Shown: positions 1 through 5,259 of the stretch, piece after piece
How the letters are laid out: every line of letters begins with the position of its first letter
Numbering within the stretch: position 1 is the stretch's first letter
From: an uncultured Collinsella sp.
GTDB lineage: Bacteria; Actinomycetota; Coriobacteriia; Coriobacteriales; Coriobacteriaceae
NCBI GenBank assembly: GCA_900549245.1
Contig: URNQ01000110.1
Span: 1-6,304, forward strand
Reading direction: 5' to 3'
DNA: 6,304 bases
Translations under genes and position numbers: made by a program
The notes under the pieces: model-generated
The model's database searches: none
The model's input: the letters and a program-made list of their open reading frames with translations, nothing else
What the model was told of the DNA's origin: nothing

Positions 1-1
1 C

Positions 2-319
2 ACCTTGACGGCCGTAGCCTGGGGCGTGAGCTATCCGCTGCCGGCGCGTGGCAAGCTCGAGGCGACGGGCGAGACCTGTCCCGAGTGCGGCGCCCCCATC
101 GTGGTGGTCAACACGGCGCGCGGTCCGTGGCGTATCTGCGTGAACATGGACTGCCCGACCAAGGAGAAGAAGCCCGCCCGCGGTCGCAAGACCACAACCA
201 AAGCGAGCACGGCAAAGAAGACGACGGCGGCCAAGAAGACGACGGCTAAGAAAGCCACTGCCGCCAAAAAGACGACCGCGAAGAAGTCGACTGCCAAGAA
301 AACAGCCGCCGACAAGTAA
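2..319 (+). CDS. topA: DNA topoisomerase I, C-terminal fragment (5' end outside window)
   Basis: This is the last 105 codons of a longer gene whose frame is open to the left edge. Topoisomerase I relaxes negative supercoils by single-strand passage. Seen: a C4 zinc-finger module, with CPEC at about 77-88 and a second pair (Cys-x4-Cys) at about 137-154, including the RGPWRIC...DCP pattern typical of the C-terminal Topo_C zinc ribbons of TopA. A tail of about 50 residues follows, built of repeated K-K-T/A-T-A units (about 164-316) and resembling a histone H1 tail. Known for actinobacterial TopA: basic C-terminal tails help DNA binding and processivity. The catalytic tyrosine domain is not in the window. 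The next plus-strand genes are tmk and holB, which commonly follow topA in actinobacteria and support the call. The TTG at position 5 is not a real start. The main alternative, another zinc-ribbon protein with a lysine tail, is less likely. Confidence 0.85.
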   Translation, partial: TLTAVAWGVSYPLPARGKLEATGETCPECGAPIVVVNTARGPWRICVNMDCPTKEKKPARGRKTTTKASTAKKTTAAKKTTAKKATAAKKTTAKKSTAKKTAADK

Positions 320-341
320 CGGCGCAGTCGAAACATTGCCC

Positions 342-383
342 AAAAAAACGAGCGAGGACCCCGCGATCCTCGCTCGTTTTTTT
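342..383. terminator. Strong intrinsic terminator, probably bidirectional
   Basis: A perfect 17-bp inverted repeat (342-358 with 367-383) surrounds an 8-base loop. The stem has a GC-rich core, CGAGCGAGGA, an A7 run on the left and a T7 run on the right. The T7 run ends topA transcripts on the plus strand. The A7 run reads as T7 on the minus strand, so the same element can end the convergent zinc-ribbon gene whose stop codon is at 462. It starts 22 bases after the topA stop codon. Confidence 0.9.
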
Positions 384-385
384 GA

Positions 386-444
386 CCGGCAGTTAGGGAC
401 GTTCTTTTTCTGCCGGCAGTTTAGGAACGTCCCTAACTGCCGGC
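386..444. repeat. 59-base palindromic intergenic repeat, copy 1
   Basis: A 19-bp perfect inverted repeat (386-404 with 425-443) has arms of sequence CCGGCAGTTAGGGACGTTC and its complement, separated by 20 bases. The spacer contains a T5 run and the palindrome TGCCGGCA. A second forward copy of the GCCGGCAGTT unit (412-421) can instead pair with 435-444. The element matches copy 2 (1506-1564) at 54 of 59 positions, in the same orientation. It lies directly between the terminator and the 3' end of the minus-strand gene. It looks like a REP-type dispersed palindrome. The family identity is inferred. Confidence 0.85.
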
Positions 445-461
445 TCGGGAACGACAAAGCG

Positions 462-1445
462 CTAGTTCACCTCGACGGGTTTGGCGCCGGGATAGCGCTC
501 CTCAAAGTCTAGGCGGTACTTATTGTCATTGGTACCCGCCACGTTGTCGCGCGACAGCGGCGCCACGATCTCATTCTTGTGGTCCGCAGGCTTGGCGTAT
601 TTCAGGCTGATCTCCCAGGCATCACAGATTGCGTCAATGCGGTGATCCAGGTCGTCGTACAGGGCGATGATGTCCTTCCAGGAGCTGTAGTTCTTGGAGC
701 TCGTCGGGACGTCCAGGTCCTCGACGATGTCGTAATACTGCTCGATGGTGTCCTCCGTGCGCTCGGCGACGTCGGCGAGATTTTGACGGGTGGTTCGATC
801 CTCTTCCAGATAGTTGCCGTTGAAGTTCTGCGCGCAGCCACGGACCTGGCTGTCGAGATCTTCGAGCAGGTCGTAGTATTCGCTCAGGCGACGGTAGAGG
901 TTCTGCTCGGAGAGCGTTGCTTCGCCGCCATCCTCGTCGTCATCGTCATCATCGTCGTACAGGCTGTTGGGATCGCCGAGAGGCTTTAGGTCATCGTCGT
1001 CGACGTCATGGTGCAGCTTAGCTACCGCGGCAGTCGTCTGCGTGGCGGCGTTGTCGAAAGGCTTGATCACAAAGAAAACGACCAGGGCGATGATGATCGC
1101 CACCAGCACAACAATAACGGCGATAAGCGGCCCGGTGCCGCTCTTTTTGGGAGCGGGGGTCTGTGGCGAAGCGGGCGCGTATACGGGAGCCGGCTGCTGT
1201 TGGGGCGAGCCGCTCGCGACGGGTATGCGCTGCGTGGTCTCGACGGCCTCGGTCCCTGCGGCGGGGTCGGGGCTATAGGCGAGGGGGTCGTCCGCCTTGG
1301 CTTGCGGCGTATCAAGGGAGCCGGTCTGCTCAAAAGCGGGCTGGCTATCGCTCGCGGCTGTTTGCTCAACGGGTGCACCGCACGAGGTGCAGAACTTGGC
1401 ATCATCTGCAAGAAGCTTGCCGCACGAGGCGCAATACCGAGACAT
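462..1445 (-). CDS. Zinc-ribbon single-pass membrane protein, function unknown
   Basis: Predicted 327 residues. Domains in order: an N-terminal zinc ribbon with Cys5, Cys8, Cys19 and Cys22 (CASC and CTSC pairs); a Pro/Gln/Ala-rich linker (about 25-102); one hydrophobic segment (about 106-127) preceded by Lys100-Lys101; then a C-terminal domain of about 200 residues predicted to lie outside the cell. That domain opens with acidic runs, including seven consecutive Asp (164-170), and continues with helix-like Tyr/Asp/Glu-rich sequence. It has Cys204 and Cys274, which could form a disulfide. No cleavable signal peptide is seen, so the zinc ribbon should face the cytoplasm. Start: the ATG at 1445 is chosen over the in-frame ATG at 1463 because AAAGGAG (1457-1451) sits 5 bases upstream of it, inside the longer reading. 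The gene converges on topA, has its own TATAAT promoter, and is flanked by two copies of a palindromic repeat. Such zinc-ribbon/TM proteins are common in Coriobacteriia and Firmicutes, but I do not recognise a specific function. Confidence 0.85.
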   Translation of the reverse strand: MSRYCASCGKLLADDAKFCTSCGAPVEQTAASDSQPAFEQTGSLDTPQAKADDPLAYSPDPAAGTEAVETTQRIPVASGSPQQQPAPVYAPASPQTPAPKKSGTGPLIAVIVVLVAIIIALVVFFVIKPFDNAATQTTAAVAKLHHDVDDDDLKPLGDPNSLYDDDDDDDEDGGEATLSEQNLYRRLSEYYDLLEDLDSQVRGCAQNFNGNYLEEDRTTRQNLADVAERTEDTIEQYYDIVEDLDVPTSSKNYSSWKDIIALYDDLDHRIDAICDAWEISLKYAKPADHKNEIVAPLSRDNVAGTNDNKYRLDFEERYPGAKPVEVN

Positions 1446-1450
1446 TGCCA

Positions 1451-1457
1451 CTCCTTT
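1451..1457 (-). promoter_or_regulatory. Ribosome-binding site that fixes the start of the zinc-ribbon gene
   Basis: On the minus strand this reads AAAGGAG, 5 bases before the ATG at 1445-1443. Because the site overlaps the codons after the upstream ATG at 1463, it argues that translation begins at MSRYCASC rather than six residues earlier. Confidence 0.75.
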
Positions 1458-1482
1458 CGCCACATTTCAATGCAATACGACG

Positions 1483-1488
1483 ATTATA
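1483..1488 (-). promoter_or_regulatory. -10 element (TATAAT) of the zinc-ribbon gene
   Basis: The minus strand reads ACTGGG-TATAAT, a consensus -10 hexamer about 38 bases upstream of the start codon. Transcription should begin near 1476. No convincing -35 is found: at 16-18 bp spacing the -35 position falls inside palindromic repeat copy 2 (GC-rich CTGCCGGC). The promoter therefore abuts or overlaps the repeat. It may depend on its G-rich upstream extension. Confidence 0.6.
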
Positions 1489-1505
1489 CCCAGTACCCCA
1501 AAAAG

Positions 1506-1564
1506 CCGGCAGTTGAGGACGTTCCTTTTCGGCCGGCAGTTTAGGAACGTCCCTAACTGCCGCC
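1506..1564. repeat. 59-base palindromic intergenic repeat, copy 2
   Basis: This is the same element as at 386-444 and in the same orientation, differing at five positions (1515, 1516, 1525, 1531 and 1563). The long inverted repeat pairs 1508-1525 with 1544-1561 and carries two adjacent changes in the left arm, so the palindrome is slightly decayed compared with copy 1. It sits between the divergent promoters of the zinc-ribbon gene and tmk. No ORF is associated with it. Confidence 0.85.
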
Positions 1565-1589
1565 TGAGTAGCCATTGGCTAGGTGGGAT

Positions 1590-1618
1590 TTGGGACGCAC
1601 CGAGCACTGGGGTATCAT
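1590..1618 (+). promoter_or_regulatory. Putative promoter of the tmk-holB-ricT operon
   Basis: TTGGGA (1590-1595, four of six -35 consensus bases) is followed after exactly 17 bases by TATCAT (1613-1618, five of six -10 bases). The -10 is preceded by CTGGGG. The predicted transcript start is near 1625, giving a leader of about 47 bases before the tmk ATG. An alternative -10, TATAAC at 1630-1635, has no matching -35. This is a visual prediction. Confidence 0.55.
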
Positions 1619-1671
1619 GGCTTGGTTGCTATAACTTGCATTTTCGCGCCTTGTAGGAAGGGGCTGCGCCC

Positions 1672-2355
1672 ATGGCTTTTGAGCCCGCTCAACATAGCTT
1701 CATTACGCTCGAGGGCGTCGACGGCGCCGGCAAGTCCACGCAGGCGCGCCTGCTGGCCCGCGCGCTCGACCTTGCCGGCTATCAGGTCGTAGCTCTGCGC
1801 GAGCCGGGCGGCACCGCCATCAGCGAAAAGATTCGCGCTCTGCTGCTCGACCCCGCCAACACGGCAATGGGCGATACCTGCGAGCTGCTGCTCTACGAGG
1901 CTGCGCGTGCCCAGCTGGTGCACGAAGTCATCGCTCCCGCGCTCGCAGCCGGCAAGGTGGTTCTGTGCGATCGCTTCTACGATTCCACGACCTGCTACCA
2001 GGCGTTTGCCGATGGCCTCGATCGCCAGATGGTGCGCGACGCCAACAACCTGGCCGTCGCGGGTACGCATCCGGCGCTCACGCTCGTCTATCGCATCACG
2101 CCCGAGCAAGCGGCGCTGCGCATGGCCGCCCGTGGTGCGGCCGACCGCATGGAGGCCAAGGGCATGGCCTTCCAAGAGCGCGTCTACCAGGGATTTTGCG
2201 CCATTGCCGCCGAGGAGCCAAACCGCGTAAAGCTCATCGACGCCACCGCGCCCATCGAGGAAGTCTTCGAGAAGACGGTCGAGCAGGTTCGCGCGTACGG
2301 TCTCGACATTCCGCAGGAAGCCGTCGCCGCCGCGCTTGCCAAGGAGGCCGAGTAA
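1672..2355 (+). CDS. tmk: Thymidylate kinase (dTMP kinase)
   Basis: The 227-residue product phosphorylates dTMP to dTDP with ATP, the committed step shared by the de novo and salvage routes to dTTP, in the cytoplasm. Seen in order: P-loop GVDGAGKST (15-23); the REPGGT substrate motif (43-48); the DRF..S motif (100-105, equivalent to the DRY/F-x-x-S signature); and a LID region with Arg residues (about 149-170, containing RGAADRME). A small neutral P-loop with basic residues in the LID fits the bacterial type II class. Length is normal or slightly long for the family (about 205-220), with a few extra C-terminal residues. The ATG at 1672 follows AGGAAGGG (1655-1662) at 9 bases. It is the first gene of the operon with holB, which starts 1 base after its stop codon. 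No oddities are seen in the catalytic residues. Confidence 0.95.
   Translation: MAFEPAQHSFITLEGVDGAGKSTQARLLARALDLAGYQVVALREPGGTAISEKIRALLLDPANTAMGDTCELLLYEAARAQLVHEVIAPALAAGKVVLCDRFYDSTTCYQAFADGLDRQMVRDANNLAVAGTHPALTLVYRITPEQAALRMAARGAADRMEAKGMAFQERVYQGFCAIAAEEPNRVKLIDATAPIEEVFEKTVEQVRAYGLDIPQEAVAAALAKEAE
2341..2347 (+). promoter_or_regulatory. Ribosome-binding site of holB, inside the end of tmk
   Basis: AAGGAGG lies within the last codons of tmk, 9 bases before the ATG at 2357. It decides for that ATG over the in-frame TTG at 2336, which would add seven residues and place the site inside the coding region. Its position suggests translational coupling with tmk. Confidence 0.8.
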
Positions 2356-2356
2356 C

Positions 2357-3484
2357 ATGGCCCCCGCTCAGGCAAGCCTGCTGGCCAAGCTCGACACCCA
2401 AGAGCGCGTGCGCGACTTTTTGACCAATGCCGTCGCTAGCGGTCGCGCATCGCACGCCTACCTGTTTTTGGGCGCGCCCGGCGCGGGCAAGCTCGACGCC
2501 GCGTGGGCGCTCGCCCAAGCCTTCCTGTGCGAGCAGGACGGCTGCGGCGCATGCGACAGCTGCGTGCGCGTCTCTCGGCATACGCATCCTGACGTGCACT
2601 ATTACACGCCCGAGAGCGCCACGGGTTACCTCATCGCCCAGACCCGCGAGCTGCTCGATGACGTGCCGCTGGCGCCCATCCGCGCCAAGGCAAAGGTCTA
2701 CATCATCGACCGTGCCGAGCAGCTGCGCGCCAATACCGCCAACGCGCTGCTCAAAACGCTCGAGGAGCCGCCCGAGGGCGTCATGTTCATCCTGTTGGGT
2801 ACCTCGGCCGACGTGATGCTGCCCACTATCGTGAGTCGTTGCCAGTGCGTGCCGTTTCGGCTGGGATCGCCCCCCGTCGCCGCGCAGGCCGTGAGCCGCG
2901 CCACCGGTCAGGACCCTGCGCGTTGCCGCATGGCGGTCGCCGTGGCGGGAAGCCCCACACGCGGCATCGAGTTTCTTAAGAGCGCCGAGCGCCAAGACGC
3001 CCGCCGTCAGATGGTCCGTGCCATCGACTCACTCATTGCCGCCGACGAGGCCGACGTGCTCAGTCGCGCCAAGTCGCTCATCGTCGCCGTTAAGGCGCCG
3101 CTCGCCGAGGTCAAGTCCACGCAGGAAAAGGTACTCGAGCAAAACGCCGACTACCTGTCGCGTGGAGCATTGAAGCAGCTTGAGGACCGCAACAAGCGCG
3201 AACTCAACGCGCGCGAGCGTTCGGGTATCATGGAAGCGCTGGCGAGCGCGCGGACGCTCATGCGCGACGTGCTGCTGACACTTCAGGACGAGGCAGCCGA
3301 CGTGGTGAACGAGGACGTGCGCGACACGATCGGTCGGCTTGCCGCCGCGACCAATGTTGCGGGTGCCACCCAGGCGCTCGAGGCGGTCGCGACCGCCGAG
3401 CGCAACATCGCCAGAAACGTTACTCCCCAGCTGGCCATCGAGGTCATGCTGTTCGATATCAGGAAGGCACTGAAATGCCGTTAG
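2357..3484 (+). CDS. holB: DNA polymerase III clamp-loader subunit delta' / AAA+ ATPase
   Basis: The 375-residue product is a subunit of the clamp loader that places the beta sliding clamp on primed DNA during replication. Seen in order: the N-terminal family signature with SHAYLFLGAPGAGK (about 32-45), a Walker A-like loop in which Leu follows Lys instead of Ser/Thr; a four-cysteine zinc module (Cys58, 63, 66, 69); YIIDRAEQL (115-123) in the Walker B position; NALLKTLEEPPEG (129-141); a sensor-1 region (LLGTSAD, 146-152); and the SRC motif (160-162), whose arginine acts as the trans finger. These motifs and the tmk neighbour favour delta' over the larger gamma/tau subunit (dnaX). The replaced Ser/Thr in the P-loop suggests weak or absent nucleotide hydrolysis, as is usual for delta'. 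The C-terminal part (about 200-375) is the less conserved collar region. Its end overlaps ricT by 10 bases. Confidence 0.92.
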   Translation: MAPAQASLLAKLDTQERVRDFLTNAVASGRASHAYLFLGAPGAGKLDAAWALAQAFLCEQDGCGACDSCVRVSRHTHPDVHYYTPESATGYLIAQTRELLDDVPLAPIRAKAKVYIIDRAEQLRANTANALLKTLEEPPEGVMFILLGTSADVMLPTIVSRCQCVPFRLGSPPVAAQAVSRATGQDPARCRMAVAVAGSPTRGIEFLKSAERQDARRQMVRAIDSLIAADEADVLSRAKSLIVAVKAPLAEVKSTQEKVLEQNADYLSRGALKQLEDRNKRELNARERSGIMEALASARTLMRDVLLTLQDEAADVVNEDVRDTIGRLAAATNVAGATQALEAVATAERNIARNVTPQLAIEVMLFDIRKALKCR

Positions 3485-5157
3485 TCGTACCCGTTAAGTT
3501 TACCTACGCCTCGCGCGACCTGTGGTTTGACCCGCAGGACCTGGATATCCTCGAGGCAGATTACGCTATTTGCTCCACCGAGCGCGGAACCGAGATCGGC
3601 CTGGTCACGGCTGATCCCTTCGAGGTACCGCAAGACGAGATCGGTCAGCCGCTCAAGCCCGTGCTGCGTGTGGCGAGCGACATCGACCTGCAGCTTGCCG
3701 ACGACCTGGCCATCCAGGGTGACGAGGCCATGGTCGATTTCCGCCGTCTGGTCAAAGAGCTCGACCTCGAGATGAAGCCGGTCGGCGTCGAGTACCTGTT
3801 TGGCGGCGAGAAGGCCGTGTTCTACTTTGCCGCCGAGGAGCGCGTCGATTTTCGCCAGCTCGTCAAGGATCTGTCCTCGACGCTGCACATTCGCGTCGAC
3901 ATGCGCCAGATCGGCGTGCGCGACGAGACCCGCCTGGTGGGCGGCTATGCCCAGTGCGGCCAGGAGCTCTGTTGCACGCGCTTTGGCGGACAGTTTGAGC
4001 CCGTCTCGATCCGCATGGCAAAAGAGCAGGACCTGCCGCTCAATTCCTCCAAGATCAGCGGCGTGTGCGGCCGCCTGATGTGCTGCCTGCGCTACGAGTT
4101 CGAGGCCTACAAGGACTTTAAGAGCCGCGCGCCCAAAAAGAAGACGCTTATCGATACGCCGCTCGGCAAGGCGCGTATTCAGGAATATGACACGCCGCGC
4201 GAGCAGCTGGTGCTGCGCCTGGAGAACGGCAAGGTCTTTAAGGTCAACCTGGCCGATATGACGTGCTCGGAGGGCTGCAAAAAGAAGGCTGCCGAGCAGG
4301 GCTGCAATTGCCGCCCCGACTGCGTGACGCGCGATGTGCTCGAGCGCATCGAGTCGCCCGAGATGCGCCTGGCGCTCATGGAACTCGATCGCGAGAACGG
4401 CGTCGACGTGGGCGATGGCCTGTCGAGCGCCGACCGTCTGGCGGGGACGACGATGCCCAAGCGCCGCCGTCGCGATGCGGACGCCGATACCCGTGCCGGT
4501 CAGAGCCAGGGCGAGGGTCGCGGCCGCGGTAAGGGTCGCGGCAAGGCCGAGGCACCCGAGGCTGAGGAGGCTGCCGGTGGACGTCGCCGCCGCAAGCGCT
4601 CGGGTTCGGGCGATGCCGGCGAGGCCGCTCCTGCAGGCAAGAACTCCCCCCGCGAGCGCGAGGCCCAGCAGCCTCAGCAGCAAAATCGCGGCGGTGGCAT
4701 GAATCCCACGCGCCGTCGCCGTCGCCCTTTGTCGAGCGACCCTCCCCGCCCCGCCCGGAAAGCCGGTGCCGCCCCCAAGGGTGGTTCGGGTTCCGATGCG
4801 CCTGCCGACAAGGGTGGCAAGCAGCGCAACGATGACGAGCGCACCCCGCGTCCGCGTCGTCGCCATTCCTCGGGCACGCAGCAAAAGCCCTCGGTGCCCT
4901 CTGTGGCCGATCAGGTCTCGGATGGCGAGGTCAAGGTCACACGTCGTCGCCCCGGAGATGGCGGAGGGGCGGCTGCCAAGGCCGTGCGCGGCGCTGCTCG
5001 CGACGAACACGAGTCGCGTGAAGATCGTGGTGGCGAGGGTTCGGCCGACCAGGGTCAAAAGCGCCGTCGCCGTCGTCGTTCCCGCAGGCCGCGTCAAGAT
5101 GGTGGCGAGGGCTCGACCCAAAACTCGTCCGCACCGCAACCGCCCACCGGCGAATAG
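3475..5157 (+). CDS. ricT: PSP1/RicT (YaaT) family protein with long arginine-rich tail
   Basis: The product has 560 residues, while Bacillus RicT has about 275. In Bacillus, RicT acts with RicA and RicF in an Fe-S-binding complex that supports RNase Y-dependent mRNA maturation, and in sporulation and competence. Seen: a typical N-terminus (residues 1-55: VKFTYASRDLWFDP, later ERGTEIGLV); a PSP1 domain (about 60-145); cysteine motifs CGQELCC (161-167) and CGRLMCC (198-204), matching conserved family cysteines expected to bind Fe-S; then an additional five-cysteine cluster (264, 268, 277, 279, 283). From about residue 327 the protein becomes a disordered-looking Gly/Ser/Ala/Glu/Arg tail with six arginine clusters spaced 29-48 residues apart. 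The start ATG overlaps the holB end and follows AGGAAGG (3461-3467) at 7 bases. No ricA or ricF gene is nearby. The family call is firm. The tail's role, perhaps RNA or ribosome binding, is inferred. Confidence 0.9.
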   Translation: MPLVVPVKFTYASRDLWFDPQDLDILEADYAICSTERGTEIGLVTADPFEVPQDEIGQPLKPVLRVASDIDLQLADDLAIQGDEAMVDFRRLVKELDLEMKPVGVEYLFGGEKAVFYFAAEERVDFRQLVKDLSSTLHIRVDMRQIGVRDETRLVGGYAQCGQELCCTRFGGQFEPVSIRMAKEQDLPLNSSKISGVCGRLMCCLRYEFEAYKDFKSRAPKKKTLIDTPLGKARIQEYDTPREQLVLRLENGKVFKVNLADMTCSEGCKKKAAEQGCNCRPDCVTRDVLERIESPEMRLALMELDRENGVDVGDGLSSADRLAGTTMPKRRRRDADADTRAGQSQGEGRGRGKGRGKAEAPEAEEAAGGRRRRKRSGSGDAGEAAPAGKNSPREREAQQPQQQNRGGGMNPTRRRRRPLSSDPPRPARKAGAAPKGGSGSDAPADKGGKQRNDDERTPRPRRRHSSGTQQKPSVPSVADQVSDGEVKVTRRRPGDGGGAAAKAVRGAARDEHESREDRGGEGSADQGQKRRRRRRSRRPRQDGGEGSTQNSSAPQPPTGE

Positions 5158-5202
5158 CGCCCGCAAACGGATTTAACCCGCCTGGCCCCAAACGCGTCGG
5201 GG

Positions 5203-5208
5203 TACCAT
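5203..5208 (+). promoter_or_regulatory. Putative -10 element upstream of comF
   Basis: TCGGGG-TACCAT matches four of six -10 bases and repeats the G-rich context seen before tmk and the zinc-ribbon gene. A start near 5215 would produce a leader of about 45 bases that begins just before the hairpin. No -35 is recognisable at 16-18 bp. Read-through from ricT is an alternative, because no terminator with a T-run separates the two genes. Confidence 0.4.
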
Positions 5209-5220
5209 AGCGCTGAATCA

Positions 5221-5256
5221 ACAACCCTCCCTGCGACCGAACGTAGGGAGGGTTGT
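5221..5256 (+). promoter_or_regulatory. Leader hairpin that sequesters the comF ribosome-binding site
   Basis: ACAACCCTCCCT (5221-5232) is a perfect complement of AGGGAGGGTTGT (5245-5256). Three more pairs (one G-U) extend the stem to 15 bp around a six-base loop (5236-5241). The 3' arm contains AGGGAGG (5245-5251), the only good Shine-Dalgarno for the TTG at 5260, and the 5' arm is CCTCCCT, an anti-Shine-Dalgarno sequence. Only GTCTTG follows the stem, with no T-run, so it is not an ordinary terminator. Repression of translation until the hairpin is opened is inferred. Confidence 0.65.
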
Positions 5257-5259
5257 GTC

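Noticed and set aside
31..336. Hydrophobic minus-strand frame of 101 codons opposite the topA tail, resembling a small membrane protein
   Set aside because: The Val/Phe/Leu/Ala repeat is simply the complement of the lysine/threonine/alanine repeat codons. No ribosome site is present, and the frame crosses near the terminator.
930..956. Possible EF-hand calcium loop (D-x-D-x-D-G) in the Asp run of the zinc-ribbon protein
   Set aside because: The spacing D-D-D-E-D-G fits only the first half. Position 12 of the loop is Ser instead of Glu, and the flanking helix pattern is missing.
1446..1463. Upstream ATG at 1463 as the start of the zinc-ribbon gene
   Set aside because: It has no ribosome site of its own, and the good AAAGGAG site lies inside the extra codons and points to the ATG at 1445.
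386..1564. The two repeats as the start of a CRISPR array or as insertion-sequence ends
   Set aside because: Only two copies lie over 1 kb apart, in the same orientation and with a normal gene between them. There is no transposase, no spacer pattern, and no inverted terminal arrangement.
2336..2356. TTG at 2336 as the start of holB
   Set aside because: The AAGGAGG site at 2341-2347 lies downstream of it and is well spaced for the ATG at 2357.
1615..2995. Long minus-strand open frames opposite tmk and holB (1615-2358 and 2234-2995)
   Set aside because: They overlap genes with unambiguous catalytic motifs and lack start signals or known domains.
3481..5166. A 561-codon open frame on the minus strand, fully antisense to ricT
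   Set aside because: It has no ribosome site, no recognisable motif and a composition dominated by Ala/Leu/Arg/Gly. It is the expected by-product of GC-rich codons in ricT, which has clear family motifs.
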